DNA from: Tubiluchus corallicola
Taxonomy: Eukaryota; Priapulida; Priapulimorpha; Priapulimorphida; Tubiluchidae
Assembly: GCA_030141605.1 (NCBI GenBank)
Contig: JAQGDQ010000111.1
Location: forward strand, 124,001 to 188,000
Length of the DNA stretch: 64,000 bases
Reading direction: 5' to 3'
Positions 22,771-35,800 of this stretch are shown here, piece after piece. Position 1 is the stretch's first letter. Every line of letters begins with the position of its first letter. Below the pieces are notes generated by a model. The model searched no databases. It was not told where the DNA came from and was given only the letters and a program-made list of their open reading frames with translations. The translations under genes were made by a program, and so were the position numbers.

Positions 22771-25265
22771 ATTAGCAAACTCCTTCAGGGTGGTTTCATC
22801 TGCTGTGTAGTGTCTCAGTCTATTTCTCCCATAGAGGATGTACACACTTATGTACATGGCTAAAATATTTTTGCTAGTTCAACATTTCTTAAGAATTATC
22901 TTGATTATGAATAGGTTACGGTGCTGTCACAAGTACTCAGTGTCTACCTTAAGTAGGCGTATAATGAGTGTTGAATATGCCACTGATTGTTAGGTATAAG
23001 CTTGAATGTCTAACTGTGTAAAACGTACTACAAACATAATTTCGTAGCCGCTATTTTTAACTGTAAGTGACATTTTTAGCTTTTTTGTCTTTTTTGGAGT
23101 AAAATAAATCAATAAGTAGACCATCTTTATGTGTCTGTATAGCTAGTATATAGCCATTGCAGGTTAAAATACAATAGCCTTCTCTCAACGGCAGCTGTAC
23201 CTACCAACAGTAGCATTATTTATTTTAAAGGCGACACACAAACCAGTTTTCCCCGCAGAAGAAAACATCTGTCAGCATTTTGCTTACAGCTAGCAGCATC
23301 GGTAAACAATACATAGAGTAAACATGTCACCTAGGCAACCGCCACCCGTGGTATCCCTTCAAAAAATGCTTTTGTTTGTTGTGAGCACAGTTGCTCCAAT
23401 AGGTATTACCCCGATTTACCCGAGTAGGTGACGAGGATAGATTATCGATTGAAAGTTGTCTTTGTTTAGATGCTTTTTCCTAAGCTGCAAGTGTAAATAT
23501 AATTTTATTGATTTCTCTCTATCGCAGTGCAAGGCCATGCAAGTGAATGCGCTGTTAATTTTATTGCAGTCGATTGCAGCGTTTCTGTGGGATTTGCTCG
23601 CACGTTCGATTTTTTTTTGATGAATGTTCTGCGATTTATGCCTAGTTTTGTGTAATTTGAGGATGAACCCTTTCTGCTGTATTTTAGCTTAGCTAGAGCC
23701 AACTAGTTAATGTTTTGAGAACTGTTGACACTCGTTTTATTTTATGCAGGCATCAAATCGGACTTCTTCTCTGTGGAATTCTCTGACTGTTCTGAGAAGT
23801 TGTCTGTATATTAATTCCAGTCAAGAAGAATGTTAACAGATTCCTATCACTAGCAAATTAGTTACATAAGAATTCTCTTGAGACTACTTGTCTGTGCCTG
23901 TTTTTTTTGTAGATAATATAGATCTGAACATGTTAAAGCAAGCACAGGGATTAATTTATTGCTATAAACTACGTACGCACATACACACATAGGCTATTTA
24001 CGTTAGCAGATAAAATAAAATAAGAGTATTAATAAGTTTACTTTAAAATAGATTTACTCCGACACACAGAACATAATTAGTTATAAATAGTCAATGTGCT
24101 AAAACCAAGAGAAGTGGGGAATCTTGCAGCGAGATTGCGAGAATTTTAAAACTCACCATTACCTCCGGAAGTGGACTCGAACCGGTTGTTTGGTGTGTCG
24201 TGCATTCCTGTCGGCAGTGGTCAGGCGATCATACTTGTGATTAAGTTTTCGCTGTGCATTGTGAACATTTTTTAACCACCGCCATCGCTGCTGTGTGCCT
24301 GTGGTTTTTGAGGCGACAACAATAGCGCATGTTGCTATTATGCGCGATTTCTAAAGCCAAACGGTTGATAATTTTTTGACAAGTGCGCAATTTTCTAACC
24401 TCTATAGCTGCGCTTTCATCTGCATCGCATTGGCCGCCTCTTCTGCTTCTGTTTGTGCTCTTGTGTGGAATAATGCTGATGTTGTTCTCATGTAAATAAT
24501 AACAGCGTGGTTGAGAAAGGGGGAAGGCACAGATGGAGAAGGTTGAATGACTTTTGTATGCCTAGCCTAATTGCGCTGTTTGCAAGAAAAAAACAAGCTA
24601 AATTAAATTGGCTATAGAAAGCCTATTAGTTTCAATTTGAATGATTTTTTTATGCTAAGTAAACCAAAGGCAAATAAATGATTAGTTTTATACTTGCATG
24701 TATATTTTGAAAAGAATGAAGTGTAATTACTGTGTAAGCATTTAACTGACTCACAACTAATGCTGTTTTAAATAGTGATACTGTATTCTGTACTTTTTGC
24801 GTTGCATTTCTCTTCTGTTTTCGTTTTTGTTTTGGGTTGCATATTTTCTGCTTCTTTTATAATACTGTTATCTTCACAAATGTGAAAAAGTACTGTCAAG
24901 TTTTACAGATTTTTTTACTTTTTTCTTTTGTTAGTTTACAATAGTAGTCACTAGTAGGTACTAGTAGTATACAACGATTAACTGAAATGTTTTTTATTAA
25001 TTATTCCATTTTTCATCATTATAATATTGATTGATCGTAGAGTAGGAAAGGCTACTTTGTTAGAGAATTAACTTTGTGATTCTTAAAATATTTAATGTTA
25101 ACTTGTAAAATATTCATTAACATCATTTTGAATTGCTTGTTTACCCTTTCATGTGTAGTTACTGTAAAAATTGTTTAGAAATAGAAGTAGAATTAGAGAA
25201 GCACACTGTACAAAAATCAAAACTGTTATTATGAGCACTATATAGTTTTATCACCTTTTGTTGAT

Positions 25266-25274
25266 AGATGGCGC
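25266..25274 (+). promoter_or_regulatory. CTCF-like core motif AGATGGCGC
   Basis: Exact match to the AGRKGGCGC core of metazoan CTCF sites, followed by CACCACC. The left half of the consensus is weak. One of seven exact core matches in the window. Confidence 0.3.
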
Positions 25275-26625
25275 CACCACCCAAACAGCTCCAGGTGTTA
25301 GAAATCGAATTAGATTGATCGCACCTGTGATCTGATGTGGTTATGCTCTTTTGTGCTTTATTATGTAACTAAGCCGAAATAATTACTCGATACTAAACTA
25401 GCAGATGAAACACAATCTCATTTTCTTTGCCTGTTGGATCACTTGGATGTGTCCTAATAAAAATATTTTTAAGGGCTGATTATAACACCAGAAGTTGAAA
25501 GCTGTTCTCAAATTGTACGAACTACCTTTGAATTCTTTGTACTACTAGTCTTGTTTGAAGTTCATAATTTCCAGAAGTTGAAACGGGCTTCAGCGCTTTT
25601 AGAGAACGACTATGCGTTTTCGAATTGCTGAACGCCTGTCGCTCCATCTACAGGCGAGAATAATTTACACCGCCGTACAGCAAGAGGTCAAGTTTGCTTG
25701 TGTTTTGCTTGCTAGCTCTGTTTTCGTCTTTTCTTTAATCAAAAATGAATAGAATAAATTGGTTAAATTTAAAATTTTTGCCCGCATCCCATCTGGTAAT
25801 TTGACTGACGTAAAGATAACAGCATTGGCGTTGTAGACATAAACAACAAGGAATTGTTTATGTTGTGTTTTGCATTGTTTACGCTTCGTGCAGGAAGCGC
25901 TCCGAAACTGAAAAAGCGACGGTGCGCCTAAAACAAACAAATATCCTCGCAGCGGCGCAACATGTGCAATCCTGAGGAATTCTTAACTCTTTGGCCTGCT
26001 GTTTTGTTACCTTGTTTGTGTTGTTTATTTTAGATAGGCGGTCGTACTTTGGAGTGCACAAGCTGTTTTTATCAATATCAGCCATGCAAGGGTAGCTTGT
26101 CCTTTTTTGCTCTAACTGTTAGTGCACTCGTTGGTTGTTCTTGAACTAAATAATCAAGATCTCTGTGGCATTTCTATGAGTTTTCTCGCACTTGTAGGCC
26201 TATCCAGCTGAAAATTTAGCAAAGTGAAATTGTAGAGTAATTATGTATGTAGATTTACTACGTTGCGTTTTGTTGTGATGATTTGATATTATAATGCAAT
26301 GTGATGGAGAGATTATGCTCGTGATGAAGAAAATGCTAAGAATGAAAGTTCTTCACGCCTTAAATGTTCTATTTTTTTCTGATTTGTGGCTCAAAAGGGG
26401 TAACTATGATGGTGAAGATGTCGTTGATGGTGATCAGGACGATGGTGATGATTATTTTGACAACAGTGGTGCCAACGGTGACCGCAAGAGTGAAATTTGA
26501 TGATGATGTTGATGATGGCAATGATGATGTTGATGGGGATTCTAAGAATCCTTTAGCAGCTTAAGCGGTTAACTAAATTGCAGACGAAACATAGTAATTC
26601 AGAATAAAAAGATGGGCTTGGAAGG

Positions 26626-26745
26626 AGTTTACAATTCCCCACACAATTTACCTACCCTAACCCTAACCTTATCCCTAACCCTTATCCTGACTCTAACCCT
26701 AATCCGCTTCACGAACTAATTTCTTGTTTGTGGGAATTGTAAACT
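26626..26745. repeat. interstitial telomeric repeats bracketed by an inverted repeat
   Basis: AGTTTACAATTCCCCACACAA (26626-26646) and TTGTTTGTGGGAATTGTAAACT (26724-26745) form inverted arms of about 21 bp. Between them, 26654-26706 is a degenerate CCCTAA array (TACCCTAACCCTAACC and variants). The compact 120-bp unit looks like a small foldback/MITE-like element rather than a chromosome end. Confidence 0.75.
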
Positions 26746-28547
26746 TTAGCCATGTTTTTATGTATTATCTGCACATAGACGGTAACGCCATCTACGTCCA
26801 AGTTTTATTACAAGTAAGGAAGAATGGAGCTTTAACATTTTCTTCTCAATAACGCCCAGATATTAGCACCTTTCGAGCTTTGTAGTTTTATTATTCGATT
26901 GCAATGACATCTATTAATGGCTGCTATTATTCAACTGGCGTTAGGAAGTGAAAAACGACGCGCGTTAATCCCACCAATCACAATGCGACGTAATCATTCC
27001 TCAAAACAAGAGAACATGCAGTCATGTTCGCGCCATCATTGCAAACGCGTGCGATGATTTATCTGCGATTTCACGCAAATAATCCGAGTTTTTCAAAACG
27101 TCCGGCGGACGAAATGATCCGGGAATTATCCGGGCCGATCTCGGCAGTCCATAATTCGGGTTGATTTATAGGAATATTTGTTATAAATATGATTATTTTC
27201 TGCAGAGAGAAAAGCTCGTATCGCGAATTGTATGAAAAATGGCGATTAGTAATGCGCTAAGCGCCGTCGATTACAGCCGATTTATATAGATCGGTTTGTA
27301 AGTAGTTGTTAAAAAGTATGAAAGCAAGAAAAATCGACCTCTTAATGTCCCTAAGTGATGGTTTACAAATGGGCAGTTGAATTAAACTTGCTTTACATAC
27401 AGGGCTATCGTGTCGACATCTGAGTTTGGCTAGAGCTGAGCTGTTTTTAATGTTAATGGTATGTTGCCAATAGCCGGGGCCAAGGTTGAAAAGGATAGCT
27501 AACGGTACAGACGAAATGAGGAATGGATTGGAATAAGACAGCCATACTGTCTTCCATATTTTATCATTGTTTTTTCTACTAATCCTTTCACATAAGACCA
27601 GGTGCAGCTTTTAGAAGTCGAACCTTGATTGTCGGAAAGCAGCGTGAAACGGGTTTGAACCAGCGTTCTTTGAATTTGGAAAACTAGAATGCGCTACACT
27701 TCACTACAGTATACCATAATCTGTTAAAACAAAAAGATTCCCCTGTTTTCTAGTTTGAAACTTCGAATTCTGGGTTTGAACTTTTTGAACTTGTTGCTGG
27801 ATTTAGGATAGAGTATCTCTTTTATTTTAAGATACTGCGCCTAAGAATCACACCGTTTTTTATATAAATAATGGGTTTCCTTACTTTCAACAAAGATTTG
27901 AGCGGCGTTGCAATGTCCTAGCCTCCTAGGCCTGGCTAGAACAATCATATTATCTGTGTTTGGCACACCAAAGTGTTGTAGCAAAACTTCTGTTGAAACT
28001 TTAAAGTTGGCTACGTAGATTGACTGAACCACTTGTAGAACCTTCATAGCTGAATTTGTAGAAAGTTTGAAATGGATACTTTTAGACTGAATTATATGGC
28101 TGGTTCACCCTGGTGATTACAGCCAGCGAATAGAAAACTGGATTGAACTGTGAAACACTTTATTTGCTATTTACGCTATTTACTATTGAAAGTAAGACAC
28201 ACATGGTAACAAATCAGCAGAAATCAGAAGAAAAAATCCTAGCGCTAGCCTTCGCAGAGCTAACCAAGTCACATACACCTACTGAGCTTACCTAGTAAAA
28301 CTCACTAGCAATCTTCACTGCCGTATATGGGAAGCCCAGCAGGTACAGGTGACTGAGCAGCATAGACCAAGGCCACAACCTGAATTGCACTTGAGTCAAG
28401 TTACAATAATAAGCAATTTTAAGTATAGGTGGCAGCATATGTTTAATTATTTGGTAGTAGTACTTTCAATTAAAAATCGCAGATGAAAATGTGCGACAAC
28501 TCCACCTACAATAGATCACATACGTGCACCCTGTCCCGGCGTCTTGA
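26746..28547. other. gene-free stretch with CpG-rich block 26935-27300
   Basis: 26935-27300 is strikingly CpG-rich and high-complexity for this AT-rich region, with TAATCC, GATTA and CCAAT-like motifs and no long open frame. It could be a cis-regulatory element. The remainder shows nothing recognisable. 28150-28450 may be the 3' end of another minus-strand repeat (AATAAA on the minus strand), which I cannot classify. Confidence 0.4.
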
Positions 28548-29875
28548 TGTATGTATGTAGTTTATTGACTAAATCAAATTACATGTATACATGAAGAACG
28601 AGGTAAATGCCACAATCGATACATTAGTGATTTTAGTCCAAATGTCACTTTACGCACATTTTCTACTCAAGGTTACAACAATAAAAACAGTGTTATGCAT
28701 ACAATGTAAAATTTTTTTTAACGAACACAACTGTAAAGCTACAAGCAAAATGCCTATACGCAGAACTGATATACACCATTTATACACTTTATTACACGTC
28801 ATTCACTTCATACTAGTTAGTACGTCAGCATAAAAGTTGCAAATTTCATGACATATTATGTAACAATTCTGGTGCTCAAAGAAGTGAGTTAAGTCAGCAA
28901 AGTTTACATTGTCGTAGCGGTTTCTAATATTAGATGTTAAGGGGCATGTCTGTATAAGGTGTTTCTCAGTTTGAATGTCCCCACAAGGACATAGTCTATT
29001 TTCCCTTGGTTGTCTCGCCCATCTACCCGTTTCTCTCCGCAGCCTATGTGACTGAAGACGCTAAAGGTTTGTGGCCAAAGCATTTCTCATAAGCTTTGCC
29101 TGTATTTTCTGCTGCCTAGACCGTAACCAAACTAAAACAACTGGGTATCCAGGTTCTATTAAAGCAAGGTCGTTTACAGGTAGTCTGTCTGACGCCCAAT
29201 GAAGCCTTGATTAACCCCATATACGTAGAGCAGGGGATATAAGTCCTATTATCAGTATTCCAACTCTGGGAACTGTAGAATATTGCCGTCAACAGCGCAC
29301 AATCTAGGACTCTTTTCTTCACATAATAAGGAAAATCTTTGTTTTTCCTCAAGAAAGCTTAAAACTTCAAAATTGCAACTGCATTCTTTTCTTGCATATG
29401 TTTGACTATTGAATCAGTCTTCCCGTCATCTGTAATAGCAGCTCCTAAATAAACATACGCAGACGTGCGCTTAATTTGGAAATCTGTCATTGTCATAGGC
29501 TGGTCATCCGCTACATCACCGTTTGCCACCATGAACTGAGTCTTAGTATGGTTCATCGTCATCTCATTGTTGTCACAAAATGATTGTAAACACTCCAATT
29601 TTATGTTACATTGTTCACGGTTTGATGCCAATATAACCGTGTCATCCATCATTAGGTATACTTGTGAATCCCCTAACCAACCATTCGTACCAGTGGCCTT
29701 CAATGATGTTATAAGTGGATTGGCATAGATACAGAACAGGATGCATGAGCTCTGAGCACCTTGCTTTATACCGCCATTATAGGCAATTACATTTGTTCCT
29801 AACAAGCTTTTCGTTGAATCAAACATTGAACCTATGTTTAGACAAGCCTTTAATGTGATCTTAAGATTTGCTTAG
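28548..29875 (-). mobile_element. decayed, 5'-truncated non-LTR retrotransposon (LINE)
   Basis: On the minus strand, 29826-29362 encodes the RT palm. It has a YNGGIKQGAQSSCILFCIYA-type segment and LMMDDTVILA, where the usual YADD is MMDD but both aspartates remain. A TAA at 29361-29359 interrupts the frame. The same frame then resumes with FLRKNKDFPYYVKKRVLD. A frameshift near 29165 leads to NDLALIEPGYPVV and IQAKLMRNALATN. Farther down, ~29040-28880 encodes CPCGDIQTEKHLIQTC, the C-terminal zinc-knuckle typical of these elements. The 3' end has AATAAA (28566-28561) and a CATACATACATC tail. A stop just upstream near 29875 marks the 5' truncation. It is clearly dead. The clade is not assigned. 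Confidence 0.85.
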
Positions 29876-30018
29876 CTTGGGGTATCTAGTGATTTTAAGA
29901 GTTACGCTTGGCGGTATTAAGAGTTACGATTGCATATCTTAATTAGAGGCCATTAATTATTTCACCGTTTATTCATAGGTGTTGTTACTAATCTTAATTG
30001 TTTGATGTTGTATTGCAG

Positions 30019-30108
30019 ATGTGGCTTTGTGGATGATGAACTATGCAAGATCCTCAGTCAGTTGACACATTGCAGACCCAGGTTGCAGCACAGGAGGATG
30101 AAGATGAG
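30019..30108 (+). CDS. candidate exon A: N-terminus of an unidentified acidic/Ser-rich protein
   Basis: Acceptor TATTGCAG and donor GAG|GTGAGG flank a 90-nt segment. Two in-frame TGA codons at 30034-30039 precede an ATG at 30043, after which 22 codons run open to the donor in phase 0, encoding MQDPQSVDTLQTQVAAQEDE plus two residues. It joins in frame to the exon at 37020. The result would be a disordered, acidic N-terminus such as many transcription regulators have. A weak resemblance to FOXP N-termini is noted only as a hint. No folded domain is visible. Confidence 0.5.
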
Positions 30109-30279
30109 GTGAGGGATGTAATGGAAGTGTGATTAAAAATCGAGGAAAAATATAAAACAATCTGTTAATTATTTATAACCATTTTTTCAAGATTATAATT
30201 AACGACTGAATGAACCACAACGAATAATTTCTTTATAAATCCCAAATTTGACTGAAAGAAATGAAATCTAAAACGGTCG

Positions 30280-30350
30280 TTCTCCAGGCTTGATTTGAAC
30301 CGGGGACATACGCAGAATACAAGTCCAAAAAAGTGAGCACTATGCACAAC
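30280..30350 (-). repeat. tRNA-derived SINE-like fragment
   Basis: On the minus strand CCCCGGTTCAAATCAAG resembles a B box/T-arm, preceded by GTGCATAGTGCTCAC. No intact cloverleaf. Similar T-arm-like motifs in the same orientation occur near 24172, 36172, 38580, 48605 and 55400, which suggests a dispersed tRNA-derived SINE family. Confidence 0.4.
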
Positions 30351-30387
30351 GTATACGTTATGATCGTGACAGGACTTTACTTAATTT

Positions 30388-30575
30388 AATTTTAACAACT
30401 CGCCAACTAAATCAACATTTTCAATTGTTATTTATACTAGTTTCAAATGCAGACTTTAACTGAACCACATAGCACTTTGTGAGGCTCTGAGCCATGGTTG
30501 TGAGAAGTCTTCATTTAAACACAAAAACTCACCAACTTGTACAACATTTCCAGGAGTTAGTTTATTCACACTAGA
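30388..30575 (+). repeat. two-copy degenerate tandem repeat
   Basis: CTCRCCAACT-CAACATTT-GTT segments recur about 135 bp apart (30388-30440 and 30523-30575). A 25-bp part (AAATCAACATTTTCAATTGTTATTT) recurs exactly at 31474. Probably pieces of one interspersed repeat. Confidence 0.5.
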
Positions 30576-31790
30576 AAAACTACCAAGTTTCTAGATTAGT
30601 TTTATAATTGTTAGCTATGAAATCTTTACATGTAACATAATTTTTTACTGGTATCACTTTTCTTCTTTTTAATTTTCGACCAAGTACTCAAGACTGAGGA
30701 AATTTGATTGCCGGTCGTATTATATATTTAAACTGTGAACATTAATTTCATTAAACATCGAAAAAGATCGGAAGTTCCAACCTCCATTTGTAGTATCTAT
30801 GGTTGATGAAATTAGAACCATAGTGTAATTATTATTACATGTATTCAATAACAAATCAGAATGATTATTATTATTATGAAAATCTGCGAACTTGGCTGGG
30901 TGTTTTGAACCCTTGTTCACCGCCCTCTAAACTTGTTCTAACTGCAGGTTCTGTGCTTGTCAGATAATAATAACTGTGTTATTTCATCATCTTCTTTTGT
31001 TACTTGATTTGCATACATCAGGTGGAAATAATTACCTAGTGTTGGGATGATGTGTGCGTTGAATATTTTCTATGGTTGTGAAGTTATGACGTGGCGACTG
31101 TGGCGCCTTCAGCGGCGAATTTTAACCAAATGTAAAATTATTAAAGAATTGTGTTCTAAAATTTAGCATGGTGTTACTAAATGCGATGAGCTGATTTGTA
31201 GCCCTAAAGTGAATTGAAGCTATTTGTCAATAGCTCAATGATTACAGTGTATGTTTTGATAAGCAGTGCCAAGTCTGCTTAGTAGATGGCTGAATGACCT
31301 CTTATGAACAGCACGTATCTGCCATAAGGTCTGCCTTCTTCCGTGTATATATTTCTTGTCTTGTATAGGCATGTATGCATTCAAAGAGGCTTAGACATCT
31401 TTGTCGGTTTGATGTTTCATTTTAGATGATTGTCTTTCGTAAAGATTAGTATCCAGTCACGCCACATGCCTAATAAATCAACATTTTCAATTGTTATTTT
31501 GCTCGTACTGGCCTACATAAAGTAGGCCTGCTGAGTTGGTCAGTTTGTAGAATTGGGAATCTTTCGACCTGCATAAAAAAGATCAGGTGATCTTATTTTT
31601 TTATTTTTTTTATTTTGATGGCAGATGAAGCCGCAACAAAAGCTGTTTTCTTTGCCGTCACCCATCGCATCGTTAGCCAGGCTCGGGATTGCTGATGTTC
31701 GTAGCCGAGCACAAACTGTGAATACTCAACTTTCCTCGCTTTATCTGCTATCTATTGAGTTGTTTTGCCTTTTTACATTCCGTTTGTTAA

Positions 31791-32387
31791 AGCAAAACCG
31801 GATGCAATCTTAAATTGTAGGTCAAAATAATGTACTTATCAAAATATTGAAAGGAAACATACTACTTTTTCAAAAATGACTTACGTGAATGAATTATTAC
31901 CACACAAATACAATTTCACGTTCGCGCCACTATTTCTTTGCTGTTACATGCATTTCGTCATTTGCTAGTTAGACGACCACTAGGGCCTGCATTACGGAAA
32001 CGCATTGCACAAAAAACAGAGGCTGCATCTCTCGTTTCAGATGTGTTAATTTGTGACGAACTACACACGTTCGACAGCTCATGCGTGAGCACAGCTGCAA
32101 ATTTGATATTAGAATTTTTATCTTAAAACTTGCCTAGTTTTAGTACAACACACTGAATATCTTACAGTGGCACTGTATTTCAATTTTCGCTTTCGTAAAC
32201 ACGCGCAGCACGCTCGTGGAATATTTTTGCTATTGAAAATTATGTTAGTTTGTGATGTCGTAAATAGTTTGGCTCGACCGCTGTTAATTAAATTTTTAAT
32301 GTATTAGTTAAGTATCAGGAACGCATGTGCAGTATTAATTGTCTTAACATGTATACTTTTACCCTACTTGAAAATTGGGTAGTATAT
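31791..32387 (+). repeat. unclassified interspersed repeat, copy 2
   Basis: Same family as 6137-6709, about 600 bp, collinear through its length. In this copy the inner 5' CATACTACTTTTTCAAAAATG and the reversed 3' end ATATACTACCCAATTTTCAAG are similar, suggesting inverted ends. Noncoding. Confidence 0.8.
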
Positions 32388-32814
32388 GAAAAATCATCTG
32401 TCTTTCTTTAATGATCTTGTACTGCGTTTTTGGTGTCTACATCTTGCTTGGTTCTCAGTGTTCACATTCGTTTTCTTTCGCTTTCCCTCGGTGTTATTTC
32501 ACAGTGTCAGCTGGATGCACCTAATTTTAACTGGTACAATCATATATACCTAATATGAATTGAAACAATCATACACGTATACACATTTGATTGGTCTTGA
32601 CTGCAGGCTTCACCTATAGATGTGACGAGATGTGATTACCTCCTCGCGATTTAACTCTTTCTTTAAGTGGTAACTCTTTATCATCGGCTCTTTTCTATAA
32701 TCATAGATGACAAATTGTGTTCTATTGGAGCAGATAATGGTTCATTCAGTGCGAGAAAGATGCCAAGAAATCTAGTTATTGCTAATGCTTCTCAATGTAC
32801 TGAGTAAGCCACCA

Positions 32815-32866
<52 letters not shown>

Positions 32867-35800
32867 AGAGAGAGAGAGAAGAGAGAGGAGGAGCAGGAGT
32901 AAGAGTGACAGATGGGTGGGTGATGTATTTAAGTCCAAGAAAACCGTGCATACTTTAGACCATACATTTTTCATCCTTATTTAGGGTGTTTTTAAAAGAA
33001 TCTGGGCACACCTTGATAGCAAAAAGTTGTTGTCAAAACAGAAAACGTAAACAAAGCTGAAACGTTATAAACAATTGTGTTATTGTTACTGTTATCTAAT
33101 GTACTGTATGATAAACAAAACTGTACGTAAACAAAACTGATACTATACTTTATAAACAATTGTGTTACTGTTTTGTACTGTTATGTTGTTTTGTCAAATC
33201 GTAATCGCTGTCTAAAAGAAAATTAAGCTTACGCACCAAGAAGTTTCACTGCAACTTCTTTGAGTTCCTGTCAAGGCCAAAATTTCTGAAAAAAAGATTT
33301 CAGGAAATAGAAAATGGAAGCTACAGCTACACAATGGGTTGTGGTTGTTGTCGTCATCTGTTCACCCCATACCAACCTTTATTCTTTTATAAGCGCATTG
33401 TTTTACACAGTTCAAATTTTTTTAGCAGCACCAGGATCTTAAATTATCGCTTTTAAGCTAGTTTTCTCGTCATACTTATTACCAGCGTCTTTGCTAGTCA
33501 CCCAGTCATGATCGTCTAAACAACACAGGCGATGATTCCGAACAATAATACGAAATCAATGCTAGGAAAATCACGCCGCCGCGGCTTGAGAACTCGCATG
33601 TGGGTCTATTAAGAGTTAAGTACCCTTTGCACATGAAAATAGCATTCGATTATCTATAGGCTCTGCAAAAAGACGAGAGTCGTGGAGAATGCACCGAATT
33701 GTCATCGACGTTGATGTGAGATTGATACCAGGTTTATTTTGCGCGCTTCAATGGTGCGTTTTTGTTGCGTTTTTTGTCAATTTTGGCGGGCTGATCATAG
33801 AGGGACTAGGGAGGGTGTTTGGCGTTTAAACTTGAGACTCCATTAAGGTATCATATTACGACTCGAGTAAATGTGTCACCTGTTTAAGGTTACTATTTGA
33901 GATACAATTTAAAAAAAACTAAAATTAAGTGTGAGGGAATGTTGAATGGTGCTTTGGCAACTGCTAGTGATTTGGACACCCAGTTCGATTTGGCTCCCCC
34001 TGTATTTTTCGCGAAAAACCGAAACTGCTTCAAAACAATTGTCAATAGCATTTTGACGGCGAGTATAGGGTATCAGATAGTGTCTATTGATGATGCAAAC
34101 CAAGGCTGGCTTAAAGAAGACATGTACTCACCTCAAGCAACAGAGTTGAACCGATTTAACGATTCGGAAAGATTTAGAGAAATTGTTGTTACTACAAGTC
34201 TGCTGAGGCATCAAAATTTGCTCTTCATTCTCTCACACACTCGTCGGAATTTAATAAACTTATAGACATGGTTTTGCACATCACGGCAAGCATTTAGTTT
34301 ATGATTAATGTAGGCCAAGGGAGTAAGGCTGTGTCTAGAATTTGTTTGTTAGTTGTTAGGTAATTTGCTTAATGCGTAGCATGTTTAGCCGAGATGAAAT
34401 GAAAATCTTCGTTGAATTATTCGAACATTTTTGGCTGGCTGACCAAAGTGAGAGTTAAAGCAATTCAGGCAATGATTTTTGAGAAGAAACCTGTGAATGG
34501 ACATGAATTATGTGTAAATAACGTAGAATTTAAAAATCACTTTAATAAATTTTAACACTTCTTTGGTAAAAGAGCCGCTAAGTTTAAGTTTTGCGTTTTC
34601 CAAGTTTAATAAAATGTAAATTTTGATTTCAGTATTTTAGGGCAAGGTGAAAGAGCATTATGGGATTATTGTAGGCGCCATGATGTACCATCTTACTGGC
34701 GAGATGTATTTACGCGACCAGCATGTTAAAATTATTATTTTAAAACGTTTTAACCAGCCATCACGTGGTCTATAGTTGTATTATCATTGCAAGCAGCTTA
34801 CGTAATCGGAGCCAGGCAACACAAGTAACCGACGATTTGTTTACCTATCGATTACCATGGCAACCGCACCTGCTATTGATCCGGCTTATTCGTAACAGAC
34901 GCTGTTGACATTGCTCAAGTCGGCGGATTTCAAAATCGACTCGAGTTTTTAACTCCTCGTGCTTATTTGCAAGTTTTCCATGCGTGGAAGTAATTAAGTT
35001 GTGGCCTTGTTTGTTCAAGTATATCTGTCTTAAGGCGTGGGTAAACACAACGCATGTAACGATGTTGTCCCATCCCAGAGTGTGCAATTATATTATCATC
35101 GTCTGTATTTTGACTAGGTATCGAACGATGTGCTTCCTTTTTTAGGAGGAATTGATTAGCCTAATGAGATGGTATGGTGTGCCATCAAGTAAATTAAGCA
35201 GTTTAACTAATCACTTGTCCCTCTCCTAGCTGTAAAAGTCTCTACAGAACTTCATAACTCAAGACAATGTCATAGTCTCAAACTGTACCCGGGACAAAAC
35301 TACTGACTTTCGATTACTTGATCTGTACTGCCAGCCGGAATCCATGACACAACCGCTAGGCCCACGACTGTTGACTTGTTGTGACTAATCGCGTGGATAA
35401 ATCTGTAAAATGAGACTCTAAACAAGTGGTGTCTTAGTCAAATTTAGACGACATCCTCCCTCAATCTATGATCAGGCAAAAAAGTGGCAGATGAAATAAT
35501 CTGAAGCAGTTTTCTCAATGGTCAGCTGTTCGTTACATATTCAGACTGGCATTGCTTAACTATTTTGGCCAGCTGCACGCACTGGTTATTTAGCTATAAC
35601 CCTATCCGTCGTGAGGTTACCCCTGATTCGTGAAGTTTTTATTGAAGACGAGGTGTCAAACTTTGGCTTAGGATGAGTGGAGTAGGTGGAGCAGAGAGAA
35701 TGACCGACAGTAAGACCACTGAGTCACCTCAGAAGTGATCATCAGTCTCGTTGCTGGTCCGATCGACGTTTTCTCTTGCGGGTGCCTCTTGTTTTGTTGA

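Larger units (their letters stand above)
20588..26625. other. gene desert
   Basis: No supported exon. It contains a 5S-like fragment (22696-22770), a CTCF-like motif (25266-25274), and a more CpG-rich block around 24120-24480 with a tRNA-like TCGAACC motif. Around 26400-26550 GATGAT-rich sequence gives acidic open frames that look like simple repeat. Confidence 0.5.

Noticed and set aside
26294-26564. Asp-rich open frames
   Set aside because: Produced by GATGAT/GATGGTGAT simple repeat in two frames at once.
26654-26706. Chromosome end / true telomere
   Set aside because: Array is short, degenerate, flanked on both sides by unique DNA and enclosed in inverted arms.
20409-30108. Joining the 20.4-kb membrane exon to exon A
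   Set aside because: The phase-2 end (TG) joined to the exon A acceptor creates an immediate TGA.
33897-34265. 122-codon plus-strand open frame
   Set aside because: Composition is unremarkable, with no homology or splice evidence.
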